A DNA stretch of 64,000 nt, taken from positions 4,267,501 to 4,331,500 of the forward strand of contig NZ_CP071612.1 of assembly GCF_017357245.1 (NCBI RefSeq), given 5' to 3'. Numbering within the stretch: position 1 is the stretch's first letter; every line of letters starts with the position of its first letter. Positions 56,369 to 64,000 of this stretch are shown one piece after another. The notes beneath the pieces were generated by a model. It saw only the letters and a program-made list of their open reading frames with translations. It was not told the DNA's origin and ran no database searches. A program made the position numbers and the translations under genes. This DNA is from Rhizobium bangladeshense. GTDB lineage: Bacteria; Pseudomonadota; Alphaproteobacteria; Rhizobiales; Rhizobiaceae.

Positions 56369-57481
56369 ATGACAGCGCGCAATCTTTTCCTGCTGCCGGG
56401 TGACGGCATCGGTCCCGAGGCCATGGGCGAGGTCCGCAAGATCATCACCTATATGAACGAGACGATGGATGCCGGTTTTGTCACCGAGGAAGGCCTTGTC
56501 GGTGGTTCTGCCTATGACGCCCATGGCGCGGCGATCTCGGAAGCCGACATGCAGAAGGCGCTTGCCGCCGATGCCGTTCTCTTCGGAGCCGTCGGCGGCC
56601 CGAAATGGGATAGCGTGCCTTACGACGTGCGCCCGGAAGCCGGCCTGCTTCGCCTGCGCAAGGACCTGCAGCTCTTCGCAAACCTGCGCCCCGCCATATG
56701 CTATCCGGCCCTCGCCTCGGCCTCGTCGCTGAAGCCGGAACTGGTCGAAGGCCTTGATATTCTGATCATCCGCGAGCTGACGGGCGGCGTCTATTTCGGC
56801 GAGCCGAAGGAGATCATCGACCTCGGCAACGGCCAGAAGCGCGGCATCGACACGCAGGTCTACGATACCTACGAGATCGAACGCATCGCCGGCGTCGCCT
56901 TCGAAATGGCCCGCACGCGCCAGAACCGCGTCTGCTCCATGGAAAAGCGCAACGTCATGAAGTCGGGCGTGCTCTGGAACCAGGTGGTGACCGAGACGCA
57001 CAGGGCGAAATATTCCGACGTCCAGCTCGAACATATGCTGGCCGACGCCGGCGGCATGCAGCTCGTGCGCCAGCCCAAGCAGTTCGACGTCATTGTCACC
57101 GACAATCTCTTCGGCGACATGCTCTCCGACGTCGCCGCCATGCTGACTGGCTCCCTCGGCATGCTGCCTTCGGCCTCGCTCGGCGCGCCCGACGGCAAGA
57201 CCGGCAAGCGCAAGGCGCTCTATGAGCCGGTGCACGGCTCGGCCCCCGATATTGCCGGCAAGGGCATCGCCAATCCAATCGCCATGATCGCCTCCTTCGC
57301 CATGTGCCTGCGTTACTCCTTCAACATGGTGAAGGAAGCCGACGATCTGGAAAGGGCGATTGCCAACGTGCTCGACAAGGGCATCCGCACCGGCGACATC
57401 ATGGCCGACGGCTGCAGACAGGTCGGCACCGTCGAAATGGGCGATGCGATCCTTGCCGAGTTCAAGGCGCTGGCGGCCTGA
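56369..57481 (+). CDS. leuB: 3-isopropylmalate dehydrogenase
   Basis: This 370-residue LeuB shows [63 protein letters not shown] and the C-terminal [27 protein letters not shown] precedes ATG 56369. It oxidises and decarboxylates 3-isopropylmalate in leucine synthesis. A palindrome with parS character lies 3 bases after its stop. Confidence 0.97.
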   Translation: MTARNLFLLPGDGIGPEAMGEVRKIITYMNETMDAGFVTEEGLVGGSAYDAHGAAISEADMQKALAADAVLFGAVGGPKWDSVPYDVRPEAGLLRLRKDLQLFANLRPAICYPALASASSLKPELVEGLDILIIRELTGGVYFGEPKEIIDLGNGQKRGIDTQVYDTYEIERIAGVAFEMARTRQNRVCSMEKRNVMKSGVLWNQVVTETHRAKYSDVQLEHMLADAGGMQLVRQPKQFDVIVTDNLFGDMLSDVAAMLTGSLGMLPSASLGAPDGKTGKRKALYEPVHGSAPDIAGKGIANPIAMIASFAMCLRYSFNMVKEADDLERAIANVLDKGIRTGDIMADGCRQVGTVEMGDAILAEFKALAA

Positions 57482-57483
57482 TA

Positions 57484-57499
57484 TATTTCACGTGAAACA
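57484..57499. promoter_or_regulatory. candidate parS site (ParB binding)
   Basis: TATTTCACGTGAAACA differs from the general parS consensus TGTTTCACGTGAAACA at one outer base (15 of 16). The core TTTCACGTGAAA (57486-57497) is a perfect palindrome. It lies between the leuB stop and its terminator. No other comparably matching site was seen in the window. Chromosomal parS sites cluster near oriC, so the window may be origin-proximal. Confidence 0.72.
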
Positions 57500-57506
57500 G
57501 TTTCAC

Positions 57507-57540
57507 GCCCTTCGCATCACGTATGCGGAGGGCTTTTTCA
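57507..57540 (+). terminator. intrinsic terminator of leuB
   Basis: GCCCTTCGCAT at 57507-57517 pairs with ATGCGGAGGGC at 57523-57533 with one G-T wobble and a short loop, followed by TTTTT. It lies about 26 bases after the leuB stop. Confidence 0.85.
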
Positions 57541-57734
57541 GGTATGACAACCGCCGGTTCGGTAGAATTAGCCAAAACGGGCTATCCTTGGCCATAATCT
57601 CGTGTATTTTTGCGCCGGATTTCACGGTGCATACTTCCAGCCGGAAACGATTTTCCGGCTTATGCGCCAGTTCAAAGTGATGGAGCGCCTGTCGGACGCG
57701 CGGCGCTCGAATTCTAATTCGAACGGACGACTGA

Positions 57735-58469
57735 ATGCGGGCATTTTGGATTTCCCTGGACAGGCGCTGGCGCCGGAGTGACGCCACGATGCCGCCTTTG
57801 CGCTGGCAGGCTTGTCTCTTCATCACGATCAACGCCGTGCTCCTTTCCATGCTGCTCTTCGACGCGCCGATCGGCGCCAGCGAGCCTCCCGCGTCGGTGA
57901 AGCAGCTGGGCGAGTTCCTGACCGGTTTCGGCGATTCCGCCTGGCTGATCTGCACCAGCATCCTGCTCTTCTTTCAGGGCAGGGCGGGCTACAAGCTCTT
58001 GAAGGCGGCGCGTTCGAAGGCACAGGCGCTTTATATCAGCTGGATCGGCGCCTATCTCTTCACCACGGTCGTCTTCTCCGGGCTTCTCGCCAATCTCCTG
58101 AAACGGGCGATTGGAAGGGCGCGTCCCGATCACTTCCACGATTACGGTATCTTTTCTTTCACGCCTTTTTCAGGCCGTGCGGCTTTCGAAAGTTTTCCCT
58201 CCGGCCATTCCACCACGGTCGGCGCCTTCTTCGCCGCCTTCGCGCTTCTGTTTCCGCGCTACCGCGTTGCCTTTATCGCCTGTGCCATCTGGTTCGGCAT
58301 GACACGGGTCATGGTCGGCGCTCATTATCCGAGCGACGTCATCGCCGGTCTTGCCTTTGGCGGCTGGTTCTCCCTGCTGACCGCGATCGTCTATGCCCGT
58401 TGCGGTCTGCTCTTCAAACTGGCGCCGGATGGCTGGCCGCTCGCCAAGCGCCTGTTCCGCACTGCATAA
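57735..58469 (+). CDS. PAP2 family phosphatase
   Basis: This 244-residue membrane phosphatase has the three PAP2 motifs: KRAIGRARPDHF (K-x6-RP), FPSGHSTTVGAF (PSGH) and TRVMVGAHYPSD (R-x5-HxxxD). Five to six hydrophobic segments are visible. It probably dephosphorylates undecaprenyl pyrophosphate, phosphatidate or lipid A in the envelope. ATG 57735 lacks a good ribosome site. ATG 57789 with GGAG upstream is an alternative, giving 226 residues. Confidence 0.88.
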   Translation: MRAFWISLDRRWRRSDATMPPLRWQACLFITINAVLLSMLLFDAPIGASEPPASVKQLGEFLTGFGDSAWLICTSILLFFQGRAGYKLLKAARSKAQALYISWIGAYLFTTVVFSGLLANLLKRAIGRARPDHFHDYGIFSFTPFSGRAAFESFPSGHSTTVGAFFAAFALLFPRYRVAFIACAIWFGMTRVMVGAHYPSDVIAGLAFGGWFSLLTAIVYARCGLLFKLAPDGWPLAKRLFRTA

Positions 58470-58572
58470 TTCCTTAAATCAGAATCGATTTAAGGATAAA
58501 TGATGCAGCCATTTGAATGTTACAGCGTCCTTTGCGCGTCCAATAAGACGCGCGGCGCTGTAATAGGAAAAA

Positions 58573-58600
58573 GCCCGACGCCTTGTGAGCGCCGGGCGGT
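58573..58600 (-). terminator. terminator of the MHS-type transporter gene
   Basis: On the minus strand GCCCGGCGC (58597-58589) pairs with GCGTCGGGC (58581-58573) with one G-U wobble and a 7-base loop, followed by TTTTT. It lies about 36 bases past the transporter stop. Reverse reading toward PAP2 has only a short T-run. Confidence 0.8.
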
Positions 58601-58632
58601 TTTCTGAAAGCTTGTCAGAAGCGAACGCGTCA

Positions 58633-60519
58633 TCAATCCATTGCGTGGATGTCCCTGTTCTTCGTTTCGGGCAGGAAGATCAGGCCGATCACCAGCGTGA
58701 TCGCCGCAAACACGATCGGATACCAGAGACCGTAATAGATGTCGCCCGCAGCGGCGCTCATCGCAAAGGCCGTCGCCGGCAGCAGGCCGCCAAACCAACC
58801 GTTTCCGATATGATAGGGCAGCGACATGCCGGTATAGCGGATACGGGTTGGGAAGAGCTCGACCAGAAGGGCTGCGATCGGGCCGTAGACCATCGTCACA
58901 TAGAGGACGAGGACGAAGAGGATCGCAACCGTGCCGACCCAGTTGACACGGGCGGGATCGGCGGTCATGGCGAAGTTGCCGGCATTGGCGATGTTATAGA
59001 CTGCCATGTCGGTGACGCCATTGGCCTCATCGGCGGTCAGCAGCTTGCCTTCCACCAGCTTAGCGACCGGCATCGTTTCTTTCTCACCCGCGCGCACGGC
59101 TTCGGCATTGAGCGCCAGTTCCGGATTGGCGGCGATGAAGGCATCTAGCTTGGAGTCCGGCACCTTGGCGGCGCCGCGCTTAAGCGGATAACCGGCATCG
59201 TGAAGCGCAATGTTCACGCCCTTTTCGAAGGCGGCGGTCATGCTCTTCGCTTTGTCGCCGGCGGCAAGGGCGTCGAAGCTCGTGACCGTCTGGTTACCGA
59301 CCTTCACCGTTGCCGGCTGGCCGGCAGGACCTGGCACGACATCGTATGGCACCGAGTTTTTCGTCAGGAAGGCCGTTGCCACATCGCAGGAGCTGGTGAA
59401 TTTCGCCGTGCCCGTCGGGTTGAACTGGAACCTGCAATCCGCCGGATCGGCCGTGACCGTCGCGCGGATCGAGGCTTGTGCCTCGGCAAGGGCCGGATTC
59501 GCCGTCCAGGTCATCGCCTTGAACAGCGGGTGATAGGTCACCGCGGCTATGAGAAGGCCCGCCATGATGATCGGCTTGCGGCCGATCTTGTCGGAGAGGC
59601 CACCGAAGATGACGAAGAACGGCGTTCCCAGCAACAGGGCGATCGCGACCATGATATTGGCCGATTGCAGATCCACCTTGAGTACGTTCTGCAGGAAGAA
59701 CAGCGCATAGAACTGGCCGCCGTACCAGACGACCGCCTGGCCCATTGTGGCGCCGAGAAGCGCGATGATGGCGATCTTGGCGTTCTTCCATTGGCCGAAG
59801 GCTTCGCTGAGCGGCGCCTTTGAACCCTTGCCTTCCGCCTTCATGCGTTGGAACGCAGGCGATTCGTTCATCTTCAGGCGGATCCAGACGGAAATGCCGA
59901 GCAGCACGACCGAGACCAGGAACGGAATACGCCAGCCCCAGGCGGCAAATTGAACCGGACCCATCAGCGACTGAACCAGGATGATGACGATCAGCGACAG
60001 GAAGAGGCCGAGAGTCGCCGTCGTCTGAATCCATGAGGTGAAGTAGCCGCGCCGCCCGTTCGGCGCATGTTCGGCGACATAGGTTGCCGCGCCGCCATAT
60101 TCACCACCGAGCGCCAGGCCCTGCAGCAGCCGAAGGCCGATCAGGATGATGGGAGCTGCGATGCCGATGCTGGCCGCACCTGGCAGGATGCCGACGAGGA
60201 AGGTTGAAAAACCCATGATCAGGATCGTCACCAGGAAGGTGTATTTACGTCCTACGAGGTCGCCGAGACGGCCGAACACCAATGCGCCGAAGGGCCGCAC
60301 CAGGAAGCCGGCGGCAAAGGCGAGAAGTGTGAAGATATTGCGCGTTGCCTCGGGATATTGGGTGAAGTAGGTCGCGCCGATATAAGTGGCGAGCGAACCG
60401 TAGAGATAGAAGTCATACCATTCGAAAACAGTGCCGAGCGAAGAGGCGAAGATGACCTTCTTCTCCTCGCCGGTCATCGGGCCGGCCTTCGCGCCGTCGA
60501 TGCTTGCGACATTTGCCAT
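58633..60519 (-). CDS. MFS transporter, metabolite:H+ symporter type, with a large extra loop
   Basis: This 628-residue protein of the MHS/MFS family has SSLGTVFEWYDFYLYGSLA, the A-motif GRLGDLVGRKYTF near residue 83, LLQGLALGGEYGGAATYVAEHAPNGRRG and the second GGLSDKIGRKP near 306. MHS proteins are usually about 430 residues. Here about 190 extra residues (332-525) lie between helices 9 and 10, on the predicted periplasmic side, with two cysteines (362 and 378) that could form a disulfide. It imports a dicarboxylate or similar acid with protons, with specificity unknown. The ATG at 60519 matches the family start. Confidence 0.88.
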   Translation of the reverse strand: MANVASIDGAKAGPMTGEEKKVIFASSLGTVFEWYDFYLYGSLATYIGATYFTQYPEATRNIFTLLAFAAGFLVRPFGALVFGRLGDLVGRKYTFLVTILIMGFSTFLVGILPGAASIGIAAPIILIGLRLLQGLALGGEYGGAATYVAEHAPNGRRGYFTSWIQTTATLGLFLSLIVIILVQSLMGPVQFAAWGWRIPFLVSVVLLGISVWIRLKMNESPAFQRMKAEGKGSKAPLSEAFGQWKNAKIAIIALLGATMGQAVVWYGGQFYALFFLQNVLKVDLQSANIMVAIALLLGTPFFVIFGGLSDKIGRKPIIMAGLLIAAVTYHPLFKAMTWTANPALAEAQASIRATVTADPADCRFQFNPTGTAKFTSSCDVATAFLTKNSVPYDVVPGPAGQPATVKVGNQTVTSFDALAAGDKAKSMTAAFEKGVNIALHDAGYPLKRGAAKVPDSKLDAFIAANPELALNAEAVRAGEKETMPVAKLVEGKLLTADEANGVTDMAVYNIANAGNFAMTADPARVNWVGTVAILFVLVLYVTMVYGPIAALLVELFPTRIRYTGMSLPYHIGNGWFGGLLPATAFAMSAAAGDIYYGLWYPIVFAAITLVIGLIFLPETKNRDIHAMD

Positions 60520-61259
60520 TGTCTGTCCTCCACAGAGTGATGAGCAACGCGCGCGACCTGCTTTCCTCAAAGCATACCCCTGGCCGCGACACGCCTGACG
60601 AGAGTGTGCCAGAAAACATGGCCCGCAAAGAGAGATGCTTTGGGATTATGACTTTAGTCTAATGGCGGCGCGCTTCGTGGTCCGCATCGGGCGGTTGTTC
60701 GACCTCCTGCGCGCAACGCGATTTTGGAGGCGGACGGGCCTCACCTGGTTTGCGAAAGCAGACCTGCTACACTCAGCGTCTGCGCCGGCGATTGCCGTGG
60801 CAAGCCGCCAACAGGCAGAAGCACGTTTTCGGGTGCTGACAAGGTGACGGTCGGTATCGCCGCAGGACGAGGCCGATATTGGTGGCGCGACATTAACCTG
60901 GTCGGGATATCTTCCGGTATGTCAAAACGCCCGGCTTGCGGCGGTTCCTTTCGCCTGCCGACTGCTCAAGCAAAAACCTTGACTCCTGTGGAAAACCTTC
61001 TAAGAGCAACAGCGGAAAAGGAATCTCCATGGTTCGCGACGAACACGCCATTGCCGCATGCGATGACCGGGCACGGGTTGCCGGGGTGGAAATTGCCGTT
61101 CCGGTTTCTTCCAAAACCAAGGCCAAAACGACGACGAAAACCGTCTGACGTCTCTGGCCTGCCGCTCTCTCCCCGGCTCGGCTGGGGACAGGAAGACGCG
61201 ATCCGTCGCGCCTTTCCCCTCACCGGACAAGAGGAGAGAAGAGAAAGAGAGCTTGAGAA
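60520..61259. other. 740-base region between the transporter and asd
   Basis: This long gap contains the promoters of the divergent transporter and asd. I see no recognised gene. A plus-strand frame from 60724 runs into asd out of frame and looks spurious. A 39-codon ORF with a good ribosome site is at 61029-61148 (listed separately). The 61200-61259 stretch is rich in purines, including GAGGAGAGAAGAG just before the asd start. Confidence 0.4.
61029..61148 (+). CDS. possible 39-residue small protein upstream of asd
   Basis: ATG 61029 with AAGGAATCTCC upstream opens a 39-residue frame that ends in a Lys- and Thr-rich tail (KTKAKTTTKTV). Third codon positions are moderately GC-rich, which is not decisive. 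It may be a small protein, or a leader peptide of asd, but no family is recognised. Confidence 0.3.
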   Translation: MVRDEHAIAACDDRARVAGVEIAVPVSSKTKAKTTTKTV

Positions 61260-62294
61260 ATGGGTTTCAAAGTAGCAGTTGCGGGAGCCACCGGAAATGT
61301 CGGCCGGGAGATGCTCAACATCCTCTCCGAACGCGGCTTCCCCGCCGATGAAGTCGTGGCGCTCGCCTCGGCGCGTTCCCAGGGCACTGAGGTGTCCTAT
61401 GGCGACCGGACGCTGAAGGTCTCCAATCTGGAGAATTACGATTTCTCCGATACCGACATCTGCCTGATGTCGGCCGGCGGCGAGGTCTCCAAGAAGTTCT
61501 CCCCGAAGATCGGCCAGCAGGGCTGCGTCGTCATCGACAATTCCTCGGCCTGGCGCTATGACGCCGATGTGCCGCTGATCGTGCCGGAAGTCAACCCGGA
61601 CGCCGTCACGCAGTTCACCAAGCGCAACATCATCGCCAATCCGAATTGCTCGACCGCGCAGCTGGTTGTGGCGCTGAAGCCGCTGCACGACTTCGCCAAG
61701 ATCAAGCGCGTCGTCGTCTCCACCTATCAGTCGGTCTCCGGCGCCGGCAAGGACGGCATGGACGAACTCTTCAACCAGACGCGCGCCGTCTTCGTTGCCG
61801 ACCCGATCGAGAACAAGAAGTTCACCAAGCGTATCGCCTTCAACGTCATCCCGCATATCGACGTCTTCATGGAGGATGGCTATACCAAGGAAGAGTGGAA
61901 GGTGCTGGCCGAGACGAAGAAGATGCTCGACCCGAAGATCAAGGTGACCTGCACGGCGGTGCGTGTGCCCGTCTTCATCGGTCATTCGGAATCGGTCAAC
62001 ATCGAATTCGAGAACGAGATCACCGCCGATCAGGCTCGCGATATCCTGCGCGACGCGCCGGGCTGCCTCGTCATCGACAAGCGCGAGAACGGCGGCTACA
62101 TCACGCCGTATGAATCTGCCGGCGAAGACGCGACCTACATCTCGCGCATCCGCGAGGATGCAACGGTCGAAAATGGCCTGAATATGTGGGTGGTTTCCGA
62201 CAACCTGCGCAAGGGCGCGGCGCTGAACGCCATCCAGATCGCCGAGCTTCTCGTCAATCGCGGCCTGGTCAAGCCGCGCAAGCAGGCAGCCTGA
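61260..62294 (+). CDS. asd: aspartate-semialdehyde dehydrogenase
   Basis: This 344-residue Asd reduces aspartyl phosphate to the semialdehyde for Lys, Thr, Met and diaminopimelate synthesis. It has an N-terminal Rossmann motif, KVAVAGATGNVGREM. Catalytic Cys130 is in NPNCSTAQ, VSTYQSVSGAGKDGMDEL follows, and an Arg/His substrate site lies in RVPVFIGHSESVN. It is essential for peptidoglycan. A hairpin terminator follows. Confidence 0.97.
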   Translation: MGFKVAVAGATGNVGREMLNILSERGFPADEVVALASARSQGTEVSYGDRTLKVSNLENYDFSDTDICLMSAGGEVSKKFSPKIGQQGCVVIDNSSAWRYDADVPLIVPEVNPDAVTQFTKRNIIANPNCSTAQLVVALKPLHDFAKIKRVVVSTYQSVSGAGKDGMDELFNQTRAVFVADPIENKKFTKRIAFNVIPHIDVFMEDGYTKEEWKVLAETKKMLDPKIKVTCTAVRVPVFIGHSESVNIEFENEITADQARDILRDAPGCLVIDKRENGGYITPYESAGEDATYISRIREDATVENGLNMWVVSDNLRKGAALNAIQIAELLVNRGLVKPRKQAA

Positions 62295-62321
62295 TACCAT
62301 TTGTAAACCATAATATGTTAA

Positions 62322-62350
62322 AGCCCTGCTCGTCGAGCGGGGCTTTTTCC
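62322..62350 (+). terminator. intrinsic terminator of asd
   Basis: AGCCCTGCTCG at 62322-62332 pairs with CGAGCGGGGCT at 62334-62344 with one T-G wobble, and TTTTT follows. It lies about 28 bases after the asd stop. Confidence 0.85.
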
Positions 62351-62464
62351 GGGGCAAATACAACTGTATAAGCGCTCGCTAAAAGGTGATCGTGACAAAA
62401 TCGCGAGCGGCTGGCATTCTCTTGCCCGCCTAAAAACTATGCAGATCGAGAGCGGGGTTTCTCA

Positions 62465-63289
62465 ATGCGCATGACAAAGTTGTTTCTGGCGGCCGCTGCG
62501 GCAATGGGCGTCCTCCACGCGATACCGGCATTCGCGCAGGGTGCACAATGTGGCAATACCGGCGCCGGCTTCGAGGCTTGGGTTAGCGATTTCAAGCAGA
62601 TGGCAGCCGCAAGCGGCGTCAGCCAGTCGGTTCTCAACCGCGCTTTCGCCAATGTCAGCTACAACAAGCCGACCATCGCCGCCGACCGTGGCCAGAAAAG
62701 CTTCAAGCTATCCTTCGACGCCTTCATGAAGAAGCGCGGAGGCGCCGCAATCATCTCCCGCGGCCGCAGTATGAAGGCCGCCAACCAGGCTCTGTTTGCG
62801 TCGATCGAGCGCCGTTTCGGTGTCCCGGCCGGCCCTCTGATTGCCATCTGGGGCATGGAGACCGGTTTTGGCAGCTATATGGGCAACCAGCATACGCTGT
62901 CAGCTGTTTCGACGCTGGCTTACGACTGCCGCCGTTCGGAATATTTCACCGACCAGCTCTATGCGGCGCTCCAGTTGGTCTCCGAGGGTTATCTGAGCCC
63001 GCAGGCCAGGGGCGCCGCCCATGGCGAAATCGGCCAGACGCAGTTTCTGCCGCGCAACGTCGTGCGGTTCGGCGCCGACGGCGATGGCGACGGCCGGGTC
63101 GACATGGTCGGCTCCCGCGCCGATGCACTGGCCTCGACCGCAAATTTCCTCAAGGGCCACGGCTGGCGCGCCGGCGCCGGCTATCAGCCGGGCGAGCCGA
63201 ATTTCGCCGCTATCCAGGGCTGGAACGCGGCCAGCGTCTATCAGCAGGCGATCGCCTATATCGGCCAGCAGATCGACGGCGGCAGATAA
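62465..63289 (+). CDS. lytic murein transglycosylase, MltB type
   Basis: This 274-residue periplasmic SLT_2/MltB-family lytic transglycosylase has a signal peptide cleaved near FAQ-GA. The catalytic Glu132 is in IAIWGMETGFGSYMGN. Later GEIGQTQFLPRNVVRFGADGDGDGRVDMVGS carries the typical Q-x-FLP and calcium-like loop. It cuts peptidoglycan glycan strands to form 1,6-anhydro ends. It follows asd and its terminator, so it likely has its own promoter in 62351-62464. Confidence 0.9.
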   Translation: MRMTKLFLAAAAAMGVLHAIPAFAQGAQCGNTGAGFEAWVSDFKQMAAASGVSQSVLNRAFANVSYNKPTIAADRGQKSFKLSFDAFMKKRGGAAIISRGRSMKAANQALFASIERRFGVPAGPLIAIWGMETGFGSYMGNQHTLSAVSTLAYDCRRSEYFTDQLYAALQLVSEGYLSPQARGAAHGEIGQTQFLPRNVVRFGADGDGDGRVDMVGSRADALASTANFLKGHGWRAGAGYQPGEPNFAAIQGWNAASVYQQAIAYIGQQIDGGR

Positions 63290-63340
63290 GCCTTCATTGA
63301 TAACGATACCCGGAAACGCCGCTGCGATATGCGGCGTTTT

Positions 63341-64000
63341 TCATATGCGGGAATCAAAACCGCCGACCGATCCCGCCTTGCGTCGCTCCTCCTGCGGAAG
63401 GGCCGGCACGACCGGCTCGGAAATGACACAATTGCGGCCGGAGGCCTTGGCGGCGTAAAGTGCCAGATCGGCCCGTTTGACCAGATCCTCGAAGTTCCGG
63501 TTGGCGGCGTTGTTTGCCCGGCCAGCGCATCCGAAGCTCGCCGTCACCTTGATCAATTCGCCGCTCGGCAGAGGAATTTCCGCCATCTCGATCGCCAGGC
63601 GCACGCGTTGGGCGATGACTGCTGCGTCATTGGGCGTCGAATCCGGCAGAAGCACCAGGAATTCCTCGCCGCCGTGGCGCACCAGGAGATCGAAAGAACG
63701 GAAATTCTCACGCGCCACTCTCGCAACATGTCGTAGCACGGCATCGCCGGCGTCATGGCCGTGAACATCGTTGATCTTCTTGAAATGATCGAGGTCGAAG
63801 AGCACGACGGAGATCCAACGGGACCCGTGTTCGGCTTGGGTAAGAAGCGCTGACGCAGCGACTTCGAAGCCACGCCTGTTGTAAAGACCAGTCAGAAGGT
63901 CGGTTTGGGCAGCGTTGCGCAACTCGCCCACCAACGTCTCGCGATCCCTGGTCAGTCGATCAATAAGACGCAGCCCCCTTGCCGCCAGAAGCATCACCAG
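63341..64000 (-). CDS. GGDEF diguanylate cyclase, C-terminal part
   Basis: The frame is open to the right window edge, so the N-terminal sensor part is missing. The visible 219 residues hold a complete GGDEF domain: TDLLTGLYNRRGFE, DLDHFKKINDVHGHDAGDAVL and active-site RHGGEEFLVLLP (GGEEF). A few helical residues precede it (LIDRLTRDRETLVGELR). It should make c-di-GMP. The inhibitory I-site (RxxD) is not evident. Input domain and localisation are unknown. Confidence 0.93.
   Translation of the reverse strand: MVMLLAARGLRLIDRLTRDRETLVGELRNAAQTDLLTGLYNRRGFEVAASALLTQAEHGSRWISVVLFDLDHFKKINDVHGHDAGDAVLRHVARVARENFRSFDLLVRHGGEEFLVLLPDSTPNDAAVIAQRVRLAIEMAEIPLPSGELIKVTASFGCAGRANNAANRNFEDLVKRADLALYAAKASGRNCVISEPVVPALPQEERRKAGSVGGFDSRI

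Noticed and set aside
60724..61275. 183-codon plus-strand frame ahead of asd
   Set aside because: It runs past the asd start in another frame, has no family match and no good ribosome site.

Overview
The window looks like a chromosomal segment of an alphaproteobacterium of the Rhizobium leguminosarum / R. etli group. It is GC-rich, shows the conserved order obgE-proB-proA-nadD ... rsfS-rlmH, carries an imuA-imuB-dnaE2 cassette behind an alphaproteobacterial LexA box (GTTC-N7-GTTC), has a RirA-type TGA-N9-TCA site, and contains short dispersed palindromic repeats typical of rhizobial intergenic DNA. Species placement is inference from protein and gene-order recognition only. No insertion sequence, prophage or CRISPR array was seen.

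Layout. 1-0.4 kb: the end of a KamA/EpmB-like radical SAM gene. 0.7-12.5 kb: the most unusual region. A small carrier protein, an acyl-CoA dehydrogenase-like flavoprotein, a stand-alone amino acid:[carrier protein] ligase (a seryl-tRNA synthetase relative) and a DUF1839 protein form a tightly coupled operon. They run into a GH2 beta-mannosidase-like protein and a GT4 glycosyltransferase. A 1103-residue flippase fused to two alpha/beta-hydrolase domains and a second, convergent GT4 gene follow. 12.6-18.3 kb: lysine/2-oxoadipate catabolism (lone Lrp ligand domain, LysR, hglS-like dioxygenase, FAD oxidoreductase, ALDH7 dehydrogenase). 18.4-22.3 kb: a Fe3+ ABC transporter with a RirA-like operator. 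22.3-27.2 kb: GH144-like glucanase, gamma-glutamyltransferase-like protein and M81 peptidase.

27.5-35.1 kb: tRNA-Ser(CGA), rplU-rpmA, two GNAT acetyltransferases, an EEP-family hydrolase, obgE, proB, proA, nadD. 35.1-39 kb: a small RNA with three CUCCUCCC-loop hairpins (alpha-r14-like), then modA, modBC and a short modE. This block lies between nadD and rsfS, which are often neighbours. 39.1-44.9 kb: rsfS, rlmH, an EnvC-like factor, ctpA, a divergent polysaccharide deacetylase and rppH. 45-51.8 kb: bfd-bfr, and the SOS mutagenesis cassette imuA-imuB-dnaE2. 52-58.5 kb: small metallopeptidase, DUF1737, CitE-like lyase, VOC protein, leuD, PLP-dependent dehydratase, leuB, PAP2 phosphatase. A near-consensus parS site (57484-57499) lies just after leuB. 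58.6-64 kb: an MHS-type transporter with a large extra loop, asd, a MltB-type transglycosylase and a truncated GGDEF gene at the right edge.

How genes may work together. The best candidate for an undescribed system is the 0.7-11.3 kb locus. The ligase should load an amino acid (Gly or Ala in characterised relatives) onto the adjacent carrier protein, and the flavoprotein could then modify or dehydrogenate the thioester. Cotranscribed glycan enzymes and the flippase-hydrolase fusion suggest the group ends up on, or is made alongside, an exported glycan. Only the enzyme families and the gene coupling are seen directly. The pathway is inference.
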